From: CAYMZZ01 sp964395095
GTDB taxonomy: Bacteria; Bacteroidota; Bacteroidia; Chitinophagales; Chitinophagaceae
NCBI GenBank assembly: GCA_964395095.1
Contig: CAYMZZ010000010.1
Coordinates: 124,001 to 188,000 of the forward strand
Reading direction: 5' to 3'
DNA: 64,000 nt
Shown piece by piece: positions 24,787 through 33,544 of the stretch (position 1 is the stretch's first letter; the number at the start of each line of letters is the position of its first letter). A program made the position numbers and the translations under genes. The notes beneath the pieces were generated by a model. The model worked only from the letters and a program-made list of their open reading frames with translations, did no database searches and had not been told where the DNA came from.

Positions 24787-24938
24787 ACTGCAATTAAAGC
24801 AATTTCCCTCAACACACAATTCAGGCGGCGCTTGCGGCAGCCTGTCGCCACGGAATGCAGTTGATGCATTCCTGCCTTTCTTTTGGCGCATGCCTCCACT
24901 AATATTGCTTCCACAAAACCTTATCCCAATCAATCATT

Positions 24939-26327
24939 ATGAAATTACATCAGGAAATTTCCGGCAACCAATTGGGTAGTCTGCAAAGCCTTGCCGGACG
25001 TCGTATTCTTTTCGCCAACTTTCCCGGCGATGGACATTTTAATCCCCTAACCGGCTTAGCCGTGCATCTGAAATGGCTGGGCTGCGATGTGCGCTGGTAT
25101 ACCAGCACCCAATATGAAAGCAAAATAAAGGAGTTGGGCATTCCATTTTATCCGCTCAAAAAAGCCATGGACATTACACAATTCCAGGAACTGTTTCCGG
25201 AGCGGGAAAAAATCAAGAGCCCCATCAGCAAGCTCAACTTCGATATCATCAACGTATTTGTGTTAAGAGGCGAAGAATATTATGCGGATATACAGGATAT
25301 CCATGCAGAATTTCCATTTGATGTGATGATCGCCGATTGCGCGTTTACGGGCATTCCCTTCGTTTCGGATAAAATGCAGATACCGGTAATGGCCGTAGGA
25401 GTAATGCCGCTGACGGAAACTTCGCGCGACCTCGCCCCTCCGGGATTGGGCATTACGCCCGACTATTCCTGGCTGGGTCAAAGAAAGCATTCCCTTCAGC
25501 GGTTCCTCGCCAGCAATATCCTTTTCAGAAAACCCAATAAGATAATGCGCGAAGTAATGAACAGGCATGGAATTGACCACATGAACCTGGGCATATTCGA
25601 CATTATCATAAAGAAATCGAAAATCTTCCTGCAAAGCGGCACACCCGGCTTTGAGTATTTCCGCAGTGATATCGGTACCAATATCCGCTTCGTGGGAGCC
25701 CTGCTTCCCTTTCGCCGTCGACAAACACAGGCCGGTTGGCACGATGTACGCCTGAATCAATATGAAAAGATCGTTATTGCCACCCAGGGAACGGTAGAAA
25801 AAGATGTGGAAAAACTTTTGGTGCCCAGCCTGGAGGCTTTGAAGAACTCCGATACATTACTGATCGTCACAACCGGCGGTAGCCAGACAGAAGAATTGCG
25901 GAAGCGCTTTCCGTACAATAATATCATTATCGAAGACTTTATTGCTTTCTCCGACATCATGCCTTATGCGGACGCTTATATTACCAATGGTGGATATGGC
26001 GGGGTGATGCTGGGGATCGAGTACCAGTTGCCCCTGGTGGTGGCCGGCGTACATGAAGGTAAGAATGAAATCAATGCCCGGATTGGCTATTTCAAGCTGG
26101 GCGTCAACCTTAAAACAGAAAAACCAAAACCGCAGCAGATTCTGAAAGCGGTGAAGACGGTACTGAACGACAAACAATACAGGGAAAATGTGAAGCGTCT
26201 GCAGAAAGAATTTACGCAGTATGATCCTGCCGCGCTATGTGCTACCCATTTGAAAGAACTACTCGATAAAGCACCGGCACCATTGAAGACGCTAAATACC
26301 GGCAGGAAGCAGGCGGCATTGTCGTAA
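24939..26327 (+). CDS. GT1-family (UGT/MGT-like) glycosyltransferase
   Basis: A 462-residue GT-B enzyme. The N-terminal acceptor domain opens with ILFANFPGDGHFNPLTGLAV, the His-containing motif of UDP-sugar glycosyltransferases of the macrolide/flavonoid type. The C-terminal donor domain has VIATQGTVEKDVEKLLVPSL, IIEDFIAFSDIMPYADAYI and TNGGYGGVMLGIEYQLPLVV, with the His of the plant-type HxGxxS motif replaced by Asn/Gly (TNGGYGG). No signal peptide, so it acts in the cytosol on a small lipophilic acceptor. Its natural acceptor is unknown. Convergent with the DUF1905 gene, three bases apart. Confidence 0.88.
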   Translation: MKLHQEISGNQLGSLQSLAGRRILFANFPGDGHFNPLTGLAVHLKWLGCDVRWYTSTQYESKIKELGIPFYPLKKAMDITQFQELFPEREKIKSPISKLNFDIINVFVLRGEEYYADIQDIHAEFPFDVMIADCAFTGIPFVSDKMQIPVMAVGVMPLTETSRDLAPPGLGITPDYSWLGQRKHSLQRFLASNILFRKPNKIMREVMNRHGIDHMNLGIFDIIIKKSKIFLQSGTPGFEYFRSDIGTNIRFVGALLPFRRRQTQAGWHDVRLNQYEKIVIATQGTVEKDVEKLLVPSLEALKNSDTLLIVTTGGSQTEELRKRFPYNNIIIEDFIAFSDIMPYADAYITNGGYGGVMLGIEYQLPLVVAGVHEGKNEINARIGYFKLGVNLKTEKPKPQQILKAVKTVLNDKQYRENVKRLQKEFTQYDPAALCATHLKELLDKAPAPLKTLNTGRKQAALS

Positions 26328-26330
26328 ACG

Positions 26331-26858
26331 TCAATAGCCCAATTTGGATCGGTCTTCTTTGGCTGACCGCAGCATTTCGCCATAACCCATGCGGCGGGCC
26401 AGTGCGTTCACGGCCATGGCAATTCGTTTTACGCGGGTTTCCACCGTTTTGGCTTCATCAATCCATTTGCTGAAGTAGCGTTGATGTGATCCCGGCAGCG
26501 ACTGGAAAAAGGTTGCTGCCGTGGGTTCATCGGCCAGGCATTCGAGAAATTGCTGGTTAAAGACAAAGGCGGAGCTGTCTTCCTGTAATTGCAGCTTTAC
26601 CATGGCTCCTTCTCGCTTCGCCAGCGATTTTCGGAGGCTGGCATTCAGGGGCAATATAAAATCACCCCCACCCATGGGCAGCAGGGCCAGACCCTGCACC
26701 ACCACTTTATCCAGTTTTCCCTTTACCCTAAATGATTTTCGGCTACCGGGTTTCATCTTCTCCGCCATCTCTGCGGGAATGGCAATATATGTCCAACCCG
26801 ATTTTTCGCCCTTTTCGGAAAACTTTTCGATAGCAGCGGTAAAGGAGATGGAAGACAT
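26331..26858 (-). CDS. DUF1905 / YdeI (OmdA) family protein
   Basis: A 175-residue cytosolic protein in two parts. Residues about 1-85 are the DUF1905 beta-barrel (GWTYIAIPAEMAEKM, KVVVQGLALLPMGGGDFILPL). Residues about 95-175 are the YdeI/OmdA-like helical domain with ECLADEPTAATFFQSLPGSHQ and RVKRIAMAVNALARRMG. In other bacteria such proteins are linked to bacteriocin or stress resistance without a known reaction. It stands alone, upstream of a repeat-rich gap. Confidence 0.85.
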   Translation of the reverse strand: MSSISFTAAIEKFSEKGEKSGWTYIAIPAEMAEKMKPGSRKSFRVKGKLDKVVVQGLALLPMGGGDFILPLNASLRKSLAKREGAMVKLQLQEDSSAFVFNQQFLECLADEPTAATFFQSLPGSHQRYFSKWIDEAKTVETRVKRIAMAVNALARRMGYGEMLRSAKEDRSKLGY

Positions 26859-26865
26859 GGGGGAG

Positions 26866-27163
26866 CGATTTGGGGATTTGGGGATTTGGGGATTTTAATT
26901 GGCTGCAGGTTTTGAATGCCTGGTTTTCTTTTGTTGTTGATGGCAAACCCTAACTTTATTTTGGCTTTTTTTCATTAAATCATTCATTCTTGTTTTTTCA
27001 TTTTCTCTTAATCTCCCCCTATCTCCCCAGCCCTTCGGCCTGGGCTAATATATTTCGCCCCTTCGGGGCTTTTTCGGGTTCGTACTCATTGGAGAAAATT
27101 GCGTTTTAGAACTCACGATTCAAGCCTCACTACTCACGATCCTCACGCCTCACGTCTCCCTCA
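26866..27163. repeat. Gap with octamer array, REP-like hairpins and heptamers
   Basis: The 305-base gap before the YciI gene contains an array of TTGGGGAT octamers (26869-26896), about 90 bases of plain AT-rich sequence, two G+C-rich hairpins (27028-27074, listed separately), and heptamer-like units CTCACGA, CTCACTA, CTCACGC, CTCACGT, CTCCCTC (27112-27163) up to the stop of the YciI gene. Confidence 0.65.
27026..27074 (+). terminator. Two adjacent G+C-rich hairpins, REP-like
   Basis: AGCCC-TTCGGCCT-GGGCT (27029-27046) and GCCCC-TTC-GGGGC (27057-27069) followed by TTTTT. The pair separated by about ten bases resembles REP-type elements that accompany RAYT transposases in Bacteroidota, but no transposase is here. 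The second hairpin with its T-run also fits an intrinsic terminator on the plus strand. Confidence 0.5.
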
Positions 27164-27451
27164 TCACACTTGCGCTACCCGAAACGGATGCACTTCAATT
27201 TTTGTCCAGACTCCCTTCAGCATATAGGGTTCTGCATCCATCCAGGCTTTAAGGTCGGATTCGTTGTTGAATTCAACCAGCATCATGGAGCCCCGCATTT
27301 GTCCCTGCTGGTCGAGCATGGCCCCGCCGATAATGAAATGTCCTTTTTCCTTAAGTGCCCGGGCGCCGGCGAGGTGGTCGGGGCGGGTAGCCATTCGTCG
27401 TTCAGAAGCGCCGGCATCGTCGGCATCCCAGGCGTAGATCAGGTATTGCAT
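27164..27451 (-). CDS. YciI family protein
   Basis: A 95-residue alpha/beta-barrel protein of the YciI type, small dimeric cytosolic proteins with a His-Asp pair. MQYLIYAWDADDAGASERRM opens it, followed by RPDHLAGARALKEKGHFIIG (the Arg/His region) and a MLVEFNNESDLKAWMDAEPY segment typical of the family. Exact activity is unknown for most members; one relative is a chlorocatechol-pathway dehydrochlorinase. It is convergent with nothing and lies between two repeat regions. Confidence 0.88.
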   Translation of the reverse strand: MQYLIYAWDADDAGASERRMATRPDHLAGARALKEKGHFIIGGAMLDQQGQMRGSMMLVEFNNESDLKAWMDAEPYMLKGVWTKIEVHPFRVAQV

Positions 27452-27473
27452 GCGTTGGTTGTTTGGGCAAAAA

Positions 27474-27653
27474 TAGGAAGTAGAAAGTAGGGAGTGGGAA
27501 GTAGGGAGTAGAAAATAGGGAAAAGGAAATATTGCTTTGGTGCGGTTATTTTACACAACTAACTATTATCTACTATCTAATGCCAACTACCTAATACCCA
27601 CTATCCACTCCCTACTGCCTACTTTCTACTCCCTACTCCCCACTCCCTAACAG
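27474..27653. repeat. Inverted repeat of AGTAGGG/CTCCCTA heptamers
   Basis: Left array 27474-27525 (AGTAGAA, AGTAGGG, AGTGGGA, AGTAGGG, AGTAGAA, AATAGGG) and right array about 27592-27652 (CTATCCA, CTCCCTA, CTGCCTA, CTTTCTA, CTCCCTA, CTCCCCA, CTCCCTA) are imperfect reverse complements around a spacer of roughly 70 bases. It lies between the divergent yciI-type and RRM genes. Same heptamer rhythm as the other arrays with a different consensus. Confidence 0.8.
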
Positions 27654-27686
27654 AAACTTAACAGCAATTATCTCCCAACAATTCCT

Positions 27687-27694
27687 TATCTTTG
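27687..27694 (+). promoter_or_regulatory. -7 element of the RRM gene
   Basis: TATCTTTG is a full TAnnTTTG match, followed by CGCC. Transcription from it would give a 5' UTR of about 125 bases before the ATG at 27826, a long leader of the kind cold-responsive RNA-binding protein genes often have. Confidence 0.65.
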
Positions 27695-27825
27695 CGCCGT
27701 CAATTTGAGATGTATAGCATCTTTGTAAGTGAACGATTTATTCTGCTACGCAATTCTGCTAATAGTTAGTCTTCTTTACTTTGCTTTTTCTCAAGTATTT
27801 ATTTTTTTATCATTTAACATTAGAA

Positions 27826-28128
27826 ATGAACATTTACGTTTCAAATCTGAGCTTCAACGTACAGGATGAAGACTTAAGAGAATTTTTTGCGGAATATGGA
27901 GAAGTATCTTCCGCTAAAGTAATTACCGACAAATTCACTAACCGTAGCCGTGGCTTTGGTTTTGTGGAGATGCCTGATCAGGAAGCCGCCCAGAAAGCCA
28001 TTAATGAGCTGGATGGTGGCCTCGTGGAAGGTCGCGCCATTAAAGTAATGGAAGCGAAGCCCCGCGAAGAAAGGAGCAACAGCAACAGCAATGGCAGCCG
28101 CCCTTCATTTTCGCGCAACCGCTGGTAA
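27826..28128 (+). CDS. RRM-type RNA-binding protein
   Basis: A 100-residue protein started at ATG 27826, which places the RRM at the extreme N-terminus. RNP2 is IYVSNL (residues 2-7) and RNP1 is RGFGFVEM near residues 42-49, with the usual beta-alpha-beta-beta-alpha-beta layout ending near 77. The tail is Arg/Ser/Asn-rich (EERSNSNSNGSRPSFSRNRW). Such small single-RRM proteins bind single-stranded RNA and are often cold-induced in cyanobacteria and Bacteroidota. It ends 17 bases before a strong terminator. Confidence 0.95.
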   Translation: MNIYVSNLSFNVQDEDLREFFAEYGEVSSAKVITDKFTNRSRGFGFVEMPDQEAAQKAINELDGGLVEGRAIKVMEAKPREERSNSNSNGSRPSFSRNRW

Positions 28129-28145
28129 TTCCTTATCAGTAATGC

Positions 28146-28183
28146 AAAAGAAAATGCCTTCCCATGGGAAGGCATTTTCTTTT
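28146..28183. terminator. 38-bp perfect palindrome, bidirectional terminator
   Basis: AAAAGAAAATGCCTTCCCA joins its exact complement at 28164/28165. The central G+C-rich stem with flanking A and T runs works on both strands and lies between the convergent RRM and DsbA-like genes. Confidence 0.92.
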
Positions 28184-28205
28184 AATTTGAACCCTTATTG
28201 CGGTA

Positions 28206-28775
28206 TCAGGCACGTTGCTTTGCAGCCGGCTTTCTTTTCGCCTTCTTCAGCGCCAGCTCAATAGCTGCACTCAGGTTGGCGAATGTGGGCCTTCCGGTAA
28301 ATCGTTCACCATTGATAAAGAATGCGGGCACATCCTTTACGCCCAGATCAATGCCTTCTTTCAGGTCATCCTGGATCTGCCAGCCATACACGCCGTTTAC
28401 CAGGTCGTCCAGAAATTTCTTATTCTTTACGCCTGCTTCCTTACTATGCAGTTTGAGACTGGTAGTGCCGAGATTGCGGCGATTGCTGAACAGTACATTG
28501 TGCATCTCCCAGAATTTGCCTTCCTGGGCTGCAGCCACGGCGGCCTCACCGGCCTTCATGGCACGCTGGTGCACCATGGTAAGGGGGAAGTGCCGGAAAT
28601 TGAATTTCATTTTTCCTTCGTATTCCTCCAGCAATTGTTTTACCACTTCGTTTGCCTTTGCGCACTCTTCGCTTTCGTATTCACCAAACTCCATCAGTGT
28701 TACGGGGGCGTCCTTTGTGCCTACAAAAATGTCGCGGGGTTCAATGATCTCTTCGACCTCTTTTTTGAATGCCAT
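28206..28775 (-). CDS. DsbA/FrnE-like thioredoxin-fold protein lacking the first active-site Cys
   Basis: A 189-residue protein with a thioredoxin fold and inserted helical domain as in the DsbA/NhaA-C-terminal group. PVTLMEFGEYESEECAKANE aligns with the active-site region, but the CxxC position reads S35-E-E-C38, leaving one Cys. The cis-Pro loop is DVPAFFINGERFTGRP. There is no signal peptide, so it sits in the cytosol, and a Lys/Arg-rich tail (KKAKRKPAAKQRA) ends it. A monothiol reductase, glutathione-linked or structural role fits better than dithiol oxidation. Convergent with the RRM gene. Confidence 0.88.
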   Translation of the reverse strand: MAFKKEVEEIIEPRDIFVGTKDAPVTLMEFGEYESEECAKANEVVKQLLEEYEGKMKFNFRHFPLTMVHQRAMKAGEAAVAAAQEGKFWEMHNVLFSNRRNLGTTSLKLHSKEAGVKNKKFLDDLVNGVYGWQIQDDLKEGIDLGVKDVPAFFINGERFTGRPTFANLSAAIELALKKAKRKPAAKQRA

Positions 28776-29331
28776 ATGAATTATCTCCTTTTTGACTTTT
28801 CGCCTTTTCTATGGGCTACGCATCGTCGGTTATATAACAACAAGCCAGCCTCTTGGTTTAAGGCTGGTATGGCGTTAGTGCTTCAGGGCGGATGAAGGTA
28901 GGGTTTTTTCCCTGCCCACAGTGTCACAATTGTCTAAAATTCCGTGAAAGTCAATAGCAGCCTGATAGTCAAAGCCTTACTTTTTCAGCCAGCCAAAAGC
29001 CTTGGGTATGCGGCAAGAATTGATCATAATTGATTGACTTTAAACATGCTATAGAAAAAATCCCCGGCATTGCCGTACAGAATTTCTCCAAAACCTGGCT
29101 TTTTTGCTCTGTCGGCCCGGCTTAGCTTTGTGGTATCAAATGGCGATTCTGCCTCCTGGTTTCACTGCTAACCGGCCCCAAAAGGGAAAGCCTCACCAAA
29201 CACTGCTCCGGTTCTTGCCCGATTGCCCCATTCCGAAAAGACAATAATAAACCCATTATACAAAGCGGTAAATGGCCTTTGGCCGGCTTACCAACCCCAA
29301 AATTTTATAACAAGCATTAAAAAGTAAGATC
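28776..29331 (+). promoter_or_regulatory. 556-base gap with promoter TAGCTTTG and long leader
   Basis: The gap upstream of a secreted protein gene. TAGCTTTG (29123-29130) is a full -7 match, with TTTG at 29103-29106 upstream (16-base spacing). Transcription would give a leader of about 195 bases before ATG 29332. An imperfect hairpin AAGCCAGCCTCTTGG...AAGGCTGG lies at 28850-28870. I found no credible open frame or array in the rest. Confidence 0.5.
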
Positions 29332-29739
29332 ATGAAAAACGTACTCATCAACATCCGCATCGCTGCAATCGCCCTGGTTACCCTGTTTACTGTTGCCCTG
29401 AGCAATCAGGCTATGGCCAACAATGAAAAGAACCCTTCTGGCGTAGAAATCAAATTCATCGGCAACCACAAAAATCAACCGGTTCTGGAAATCAACTTCA
29501 ACAATCCCGCTGAAGTAGAATACACCATCGAAGTGGTTGACGAATACAACGTACTTCTTTACAAAGATGTTGTAAAAGCCAACGCAGGTGCCAAGCGCTT
29601 TTTGCTGAATACCGAAGAGCTGGGTAATGTAGGTCTGCGATTTGAAATCACTGGTAAAAAATCCAACAAAACCACCGTGTACGAAATAAACCGTAACGCT
29701 CGCGTGGTAGAAGACCTGGTGGTAAACCAAGTGAAATAA
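29332..29739 (+). CDS. Small secreted beta-strand protein of unknown function
   Basis: A 135-residue protein with a signal peptide ending at AMA-N (residues 1-30, VTLFTVALSNQAMA). The mature part is a single beta-sandwich-like domain (VEIKFIGNHKNQPVLEINFN, YTIEVVDEYNVLLYKDVV, LRFEITGKKSNKTTVYEIN), reminiscent of small Ig-like or DUF3244-type proteins in this phylum. A strong promoter-like element, a long 5' UTR and a perfect terminator suggest it is well expressed. No function can be assigned. Confidence 0.78.
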   Translation: MKNVLINIRIAAIALVTLFTVALSNQAMANNEKNPSGVEIKFIGNHKNQPVLEINFNNPAEVEYTIEVVDEYNVLLYKDVVKANAGAKRFLLNTEELGNVGLRFEITGKKSNKTTVYEINRNARVVEDLVVNQVK

Positions 29740-29762
29740 GCGCATTGCATTCTTTGCGAAAC

Positions 29763-29798
29763 AAAAAAAAGAACGGCCCCCGGGGCCGTTCTTTTTTT
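29763..29798. terminator. Bidirectional terminator
   Basis: GAACGGCCCC pairs with GGGGCCGTTC around one base (29771-29791), flanked by eight A and seven T. It ends within the stop codon of the convergent esterase gene. Confidence 0.93.
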
Positions 29799-30675
29799 AT
29801 CTCCGAAAGCTTTCGCCAATAAATTTCAGCGCATCTACAATTCCGGTTCGCCAATAGGTCCAGTTGTGCGCGCCATCCCTAACCCTGAACTCGTGTGGCA
29901 CGCGCTTTTTCACGAGCGAGATATGTGCATCGCAATTACCCTCAATCAGGAAATCATCATCGCCACAATCGATCCAGTAGCGCACTTTGCTCAGTTCGGC
30001 TGTCGACTTTGTCTTTATCAGCTCGTGAATGGAATTGGCATACCAGCTTTTGGTCAGTCGGTCGCGGCCTTTCAGGTTCAGGCCATAAGCAGCTCCCAGC
30101 GGCATATTCCAACCTTCGTTGGGCATTTGCACGATGGAGCTGTCGCTGAAAAAAGCGGCGCTCAAAGGAGCTGCGGCCACAAACTTATCGGGGTGCTTGA
30201 GGGCATAGAGCATGCTTCCATAGCCACCCATCGATAAACCCGCGATACCCCGAAATGCCTTTTCCGCCCGCACACGATAGGACTTTTCGATGTGTGGGAT
30301 CAGTTCGTTGAAGAAGAAATCCTCATACCGTAATTTGCCGTCAAAAGAATTCACATAAAAACTGGAGTCGGCATCCGGCATCACAATGATCATGGGCGGA
30401 ATGGTTCCCTCCGCGATGGCCGCATTCGCATAACGATCCACTTCCCCAAACTGCAACCAGGCCCGATGGTCATCCGTATACCCATGCAGCAGGTACACCA
30501 CGGGATAGGGACGTTGCGACTCCTCATAATCCGGGGGCAGGTAAATGGAATAGTGAACCGCTTTGCCCAGGATTGCACTATTCACGGTTAAGGACTCACG
30601 AACAATGCCCTGGCGGGCTGTGCTGTGGAAGCTGAGCGTGAAAAGAAAAATGAGTGTAAAAATGGATTGTTTCAT
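29797..30675 (-). CDS. Secreted esterase (esterase D / feruloyl-esterase-like alpha/beta hydrolase)
   Basis: A 292-residue alpha/beta hydrolase with a signal peptide (MKQSIFTLIFLFTLSFHSTA, then RQ). The oxyanion region is VYLLHGYTDDHRAWLQFGE, the nucleophile Ser is in GLSMGGYGSML, and the acid and His are likely in WIDCGDDDFLIEG and DGAHNWTYW. This layout matches the putative esterase (Esterase D/Fes) family acting on short acyl esters or feruloyl-sugars outside the cytosol. Convergent with the small secreted protein gene, sharing its terminator. Heptamer repeats lie just upstream of its start. Confidence 0.9.
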   Translation of the reverse strand: MKQSIFTLIFLFTLSFHSTARQGIVRESLTVNSAILGKAVHYSIYLPPDYEESQRPYPVVYLLHGYTDDHRAWLQFGEVDRYANAAIAEGTIPPMIIVMPDADSSFYVNSFDGKLRYEDFFFNELIPHIEKSYRVRAEKAFRGIAGLSMGGYGSMLYALKHPDKFVAAAPLSAAFFSDSSIVQMPNEGWNMPLGAAYGLNLKGRDRLTKSWYANSIHELIKTKSTAELSKVRYWIDCGDDDFLIEGNCDAHISLVKKRVPHEFRVRDGAHNWTYWRTGIVDALKFIGESFRR

Positions 30676-30914
30676 GGTAAGTTGTTAGTTGTAGGTTTTA
30701 AGTAGTAAGTACCAGGTGGCAGGTTTTCAAGCGATTTTGGGACACTTCAAATTCGAAATAGAATTAGAATTAGTATGTTGCAGGATTTATACAAAAGCCC
30801 TTTACTTAGGATCCTCTTTTTTGTTTTTTATAACAATTTTATACCACATTAAATCTTACCTATACAATAAACTTACAACTTAATACTTAAAACTTACGAC
30901 TTAAAACTTACCAC
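30676..30914. repeat. Heptamer inverted repeat upstream of the DUF5686 gene
   Basis: Left array 30676-30713 (GGTAAGTTGTTAGTTGTAGG and following) and right array 30869-30914 (CTTACAA, CTTAATA, CTTAAAA, CTTACGA, CTTAAAA, CTTACCA) are imperfect reverse complements with about 155 bases between. It fills the divergent gap between the esterase and the DUF5686 gene, one of the few copies not at a 3' end. Confidence 0.8.
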
Positions 30915-30934
30915 TCCCACGCTCATCCTTCTGC

Positions 30935-33394
30935 ATGAACCAAAACCACTTCTTACTCATATTCTGCCTGTCACTGGGCTGCTTTTCCCAGGCCCGGCAA
31001 TACCAGGTGAGCGGGTATGTGCGCAATGCCCTGCTCGAGCCGTTACCGCTCGCTTCGGTACAGCTAAAAGGTAGCCGCACGGGCGCCGTTGCCGATGAGA
31101 AGGGTTTCTATCAAATAGAGCTGAGCGAAGGAAGTTATGAGTTGGTAGTCAGCATGACGGGGTATCAGTCGCGGGTTATTGCTATTGTTGTGAGCAACAA
31201 TCTTACGCAGGATATTATTCTGGAGACAGACGCCAAAGACCTTTCCGAGATCAGGGTGAAAGGAAAAATGCGCGACCGTTCGGAGGAGTATATCCGTCAG
31301 GTAATCCGTCACAAAGATAAAATCCTGGCCGCCTCTTCGCGCTTTAGTTGCGAAGTGTATATCCGCGCCAGCCAGTCGGCTCCCCCTCCCCTGCCCCGGA
31401 AAAAGCAGAAGGATAGTGTAGCCGTTGCCGACAGCAGCCTGCTCGCGCTGAAACAAATGGCGATGGCGGAAATTACAATACGTTATCAGCAGGCGGATGA
31501 AAAGCGCTATAAGGAAGAACGTACCGGTGTAAGCAAGAGAGGCAATCCGGAAAGCCTGTTTCATCTTTCCCTCACCGAAGCTAATCTTAACCTCTACCAA
31601 AACCTCTTGCGTGCCCGAACCTTATCAGAAACCCCCTTTATTTCGCCCATTAGTTGGAGCGGACTGGAGGCCTACCGTTTCAAACTATTGCGTACCGATT
31701 GGGAAAAGGGACGCAAGGTATATACCATCGGCATACGCCCCCGCAAGTTGAGCAATGCCGTAATTGCCGGCGTGGTGCTGATTGCCGATAGCAGTTGGAC
31801 CATCCTCGAATCACGATTCCGTCTCCCCTCCTATCACCTGCCCGAATACGACGAAATGGAAGTGATACAGAAATACAGTGAACCGGAGCCGGGGATATCG
31901 GTGCTTACATCGCAACAATTCCTCTATTACGCCAAACAAAAAAGAGGAGTATTGTCGGGAACAACAGTGGTTGAATACCGCAATTACGATTTCGACCCGG
32001 AATTTCCGGCCAACTATTTCGGTGTGGAAAAAGGGGCTACCAGCGCCGAAGCTTATGAACGTGATAGCAGCTACTGGAACCAGGTGCGTACCGTTCCCCT
32101 GAGTAAGCGGGAACTGCAATATATCCGCTTTGCCGACAGTGTGCGAAGGGTGCAAACCAGCCAACCCTATTTAGATAGTATTGACCGGGAAACCAATAGC
32201 ACCAGCTTTAAAAAAATTGCCTTTGCCGGCCAAACCCTGTACAATCGCGATAAGGGCCGGACCTGGAAATTTCCGGCTGCGGTACAACTGGTAGAGCTGT
32301 TTCAGTTTGGCGGTGCTCGCCTTGGCTTTCCGCTTTGGTACGATAAGCAGTATGGGGACCGAAAAAACCTAAACTTATTCACCCACCTGAGTTACGGATT
32401 CCGCAATCGCGATGTGAATGGCATTATACGCCTTCGGCGAATGTATAATCCCTTCAACCGCGGTTTTTTCCAGGTAGAGCTGGGTCGGTCATTTGCCTAT
32501 GTATTTCCCGGCGATGCCTGGATCAATATGATCAGTCGCAGCAATCTCTTTCTCAACAATGCGATTTCCCTGCAACACGGGCATGAGCTCAGCAATGGTC
32601 TCTTCCTGACCGGCAAAACGGAATTTGCCCTGCGTCGCTCCGTGGCGGGCTATAAAACAAATGACCGCATCGACAGCCTGCTGGGGGATATTATTGAAAA
32701 TAACCAGGCAGTAGAATTTGAACCCTATAATGCTTTCTATGCCAGTTTACGACTCGCCTATACGCCTGCGCAACCCTATATCCGCGAACCACTCGAAAAA
32801 ATTATCCTGCCGGCCAAATGGCCCACTTTTTATGTGGAATGGCGAAAGGGAATTCCGGGGATCGGGCAAAGCGTGGTGGATTTTGACTATGTAGAAGCCG
32901 GCATGCAGCAGGAAATCCGCCTGGGCATCCTGGGCAATAGCCGATACACGGTGAAAACCGGTAGCTTTCTGTCGCAAAAAGACCTGCGGCTGGTTGACTA
33001 TAAATTCCAGCGAAGAGGAGATCCGCTATTTTTTATGAATCCCGACGAGGCATTTCAATCGCTTGATTCCAGTTTCCCGGTCTTCAAGCGGTTTTACGAA
33101 GGTCATTATGTGCATGAGTTCAATGGCGCCTTGATCAACAAGATTCCCTTGTTGCGTAAACTGCAGCTCCGCGAAGTGGCAGGCGCCGGTTTCCTGATTG
33201 CGCCAGAGCGAAAGCTCCGTTATGGTGAACTCTTCGCCGGCATCGAAAGGGTGTTTCAGGCCCCCATCAATCCGCTCATCCGGTTCAAGCTCGGTTTTTA
33301 TATAAGCGCCTCAGCCGCCAATCAGTTTTCGAACCCCGTTCAATTCAAAATCGGCATCACTACCTGGGACAAAATCAGGAATCGCTGGTTCTAG
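30935..33394 (+). CDS. DUF5686 outer-membrane protein with carboxypeptidase-like domain
   Basis: An 819-residue outer-membrane protein. The signal peptide covers about 1-20. Residues 24-100 are the CarboxypepD_reg-like sandwich (QVSGYVRNALLEPLPLASVQ, GFYQIELSEGSYELVVSMTG). The rest matches the DUF5686 type: a periplasmic middle part with KRELQYIRFADSVRR and a C-terminal beta-barrel with alternating aromatic strands ending KIRNRWF. Unlike SusC receptors it lacks a plug with a TonB-box-like RGG stretch. Function is unknown; roles in surface assembly have been suggested for the family. Confidence 0.88.
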   Translation: MNQNHFLLIFCLSLGCFSQARQYQVSGYVRNALLEPLPLASVQLKGSRTGAVADEKGFYQIELSEGSYELVVSMTGYQSRVIAIVVSNNLTQDIILETDAKDLSEIRVKGKMRDRSEEYIRQVIRHKDKILAASSRFSCEVYIRASQSAPPPLPRKKQKDSVAVADSSLLALKQMAMAEITIRYQQADEKRYKEERTGVSKRGNPESLFHLSLTEANLNLYQNLLRARTLSETPFISPISWSGLEAYRFKLLRTDWEKGRKVYTIGIRPRKLSNAVIAGVVLIADSSWTILESRFRLPSYHLPEYDEMEVIQKYSEPEPGISVLTSQQFLYYAKQKRGVLSGTTVVEYRNYDFDPEFPANYFGVEKGATSAEAYERDSSYWNQVRTVPLSKRELQYIRFADSVRRVQTSQPYLDSIDRETNSTSFKKIAFAGQTLYNRDKGRTWKFPAAVQLVELFQFGGARLGFPLWYDKQYGDRKNLNLFTHLSYGFRNRDVNGIIRLRRMYNPFNRGFFQVELGRSFAYVFPGDAWINMISRSNLFLNNAISLQHGHELSNGLFLTGKTEFALRRSVAGYKTNDRIDSLLGDIIENNQAVEFEPYNAFYASLRLAYTPAQPYIREPLEKIILPAKWPTFYVEWRKGIPGIGQSVVDFDYVEAGMQQEIRLGILGNSRYTVKTGSFLSQKDLRLVDYKFQRRGDPLFFMNPDEAFQSLDSSFPVFKRFYEGHYVHEFNGALINKIPLLRKLQLREVAGAGFLIAPERKLRYGELFAGIERVFQAPINPLIRFKLGFYISASAANQFSNPVQFKIGITTWDKIRNRWF

Positions 33395-33396
33395 TA

Positions 33397-33429
33397 CTAC
33401 ATTTAGCCGACTTCGTCGGCTAAATGTAG
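33397..33429. terminator. 14-bp stem hairpin after the DUF5686 gene
   Basis: CTACATTTAGCCGA pairs perfectly with TCGGCTAAATGTAG around CTTCG. No T-run follows on either side, so it may terminate weakly or stabilise the mRNA 3' end. Confidence 0.7.
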
Positions 33430-33544
33430 GTATATACAATATCATAATATGTAAGTAGCGTTTCTTCATTTTGTTAGCCGAAATTTTGTGTGTTTTTTAT
33501 AGAAAAAAAATCGCACAAATATTCTATGATTCACGGTTGCTGCA

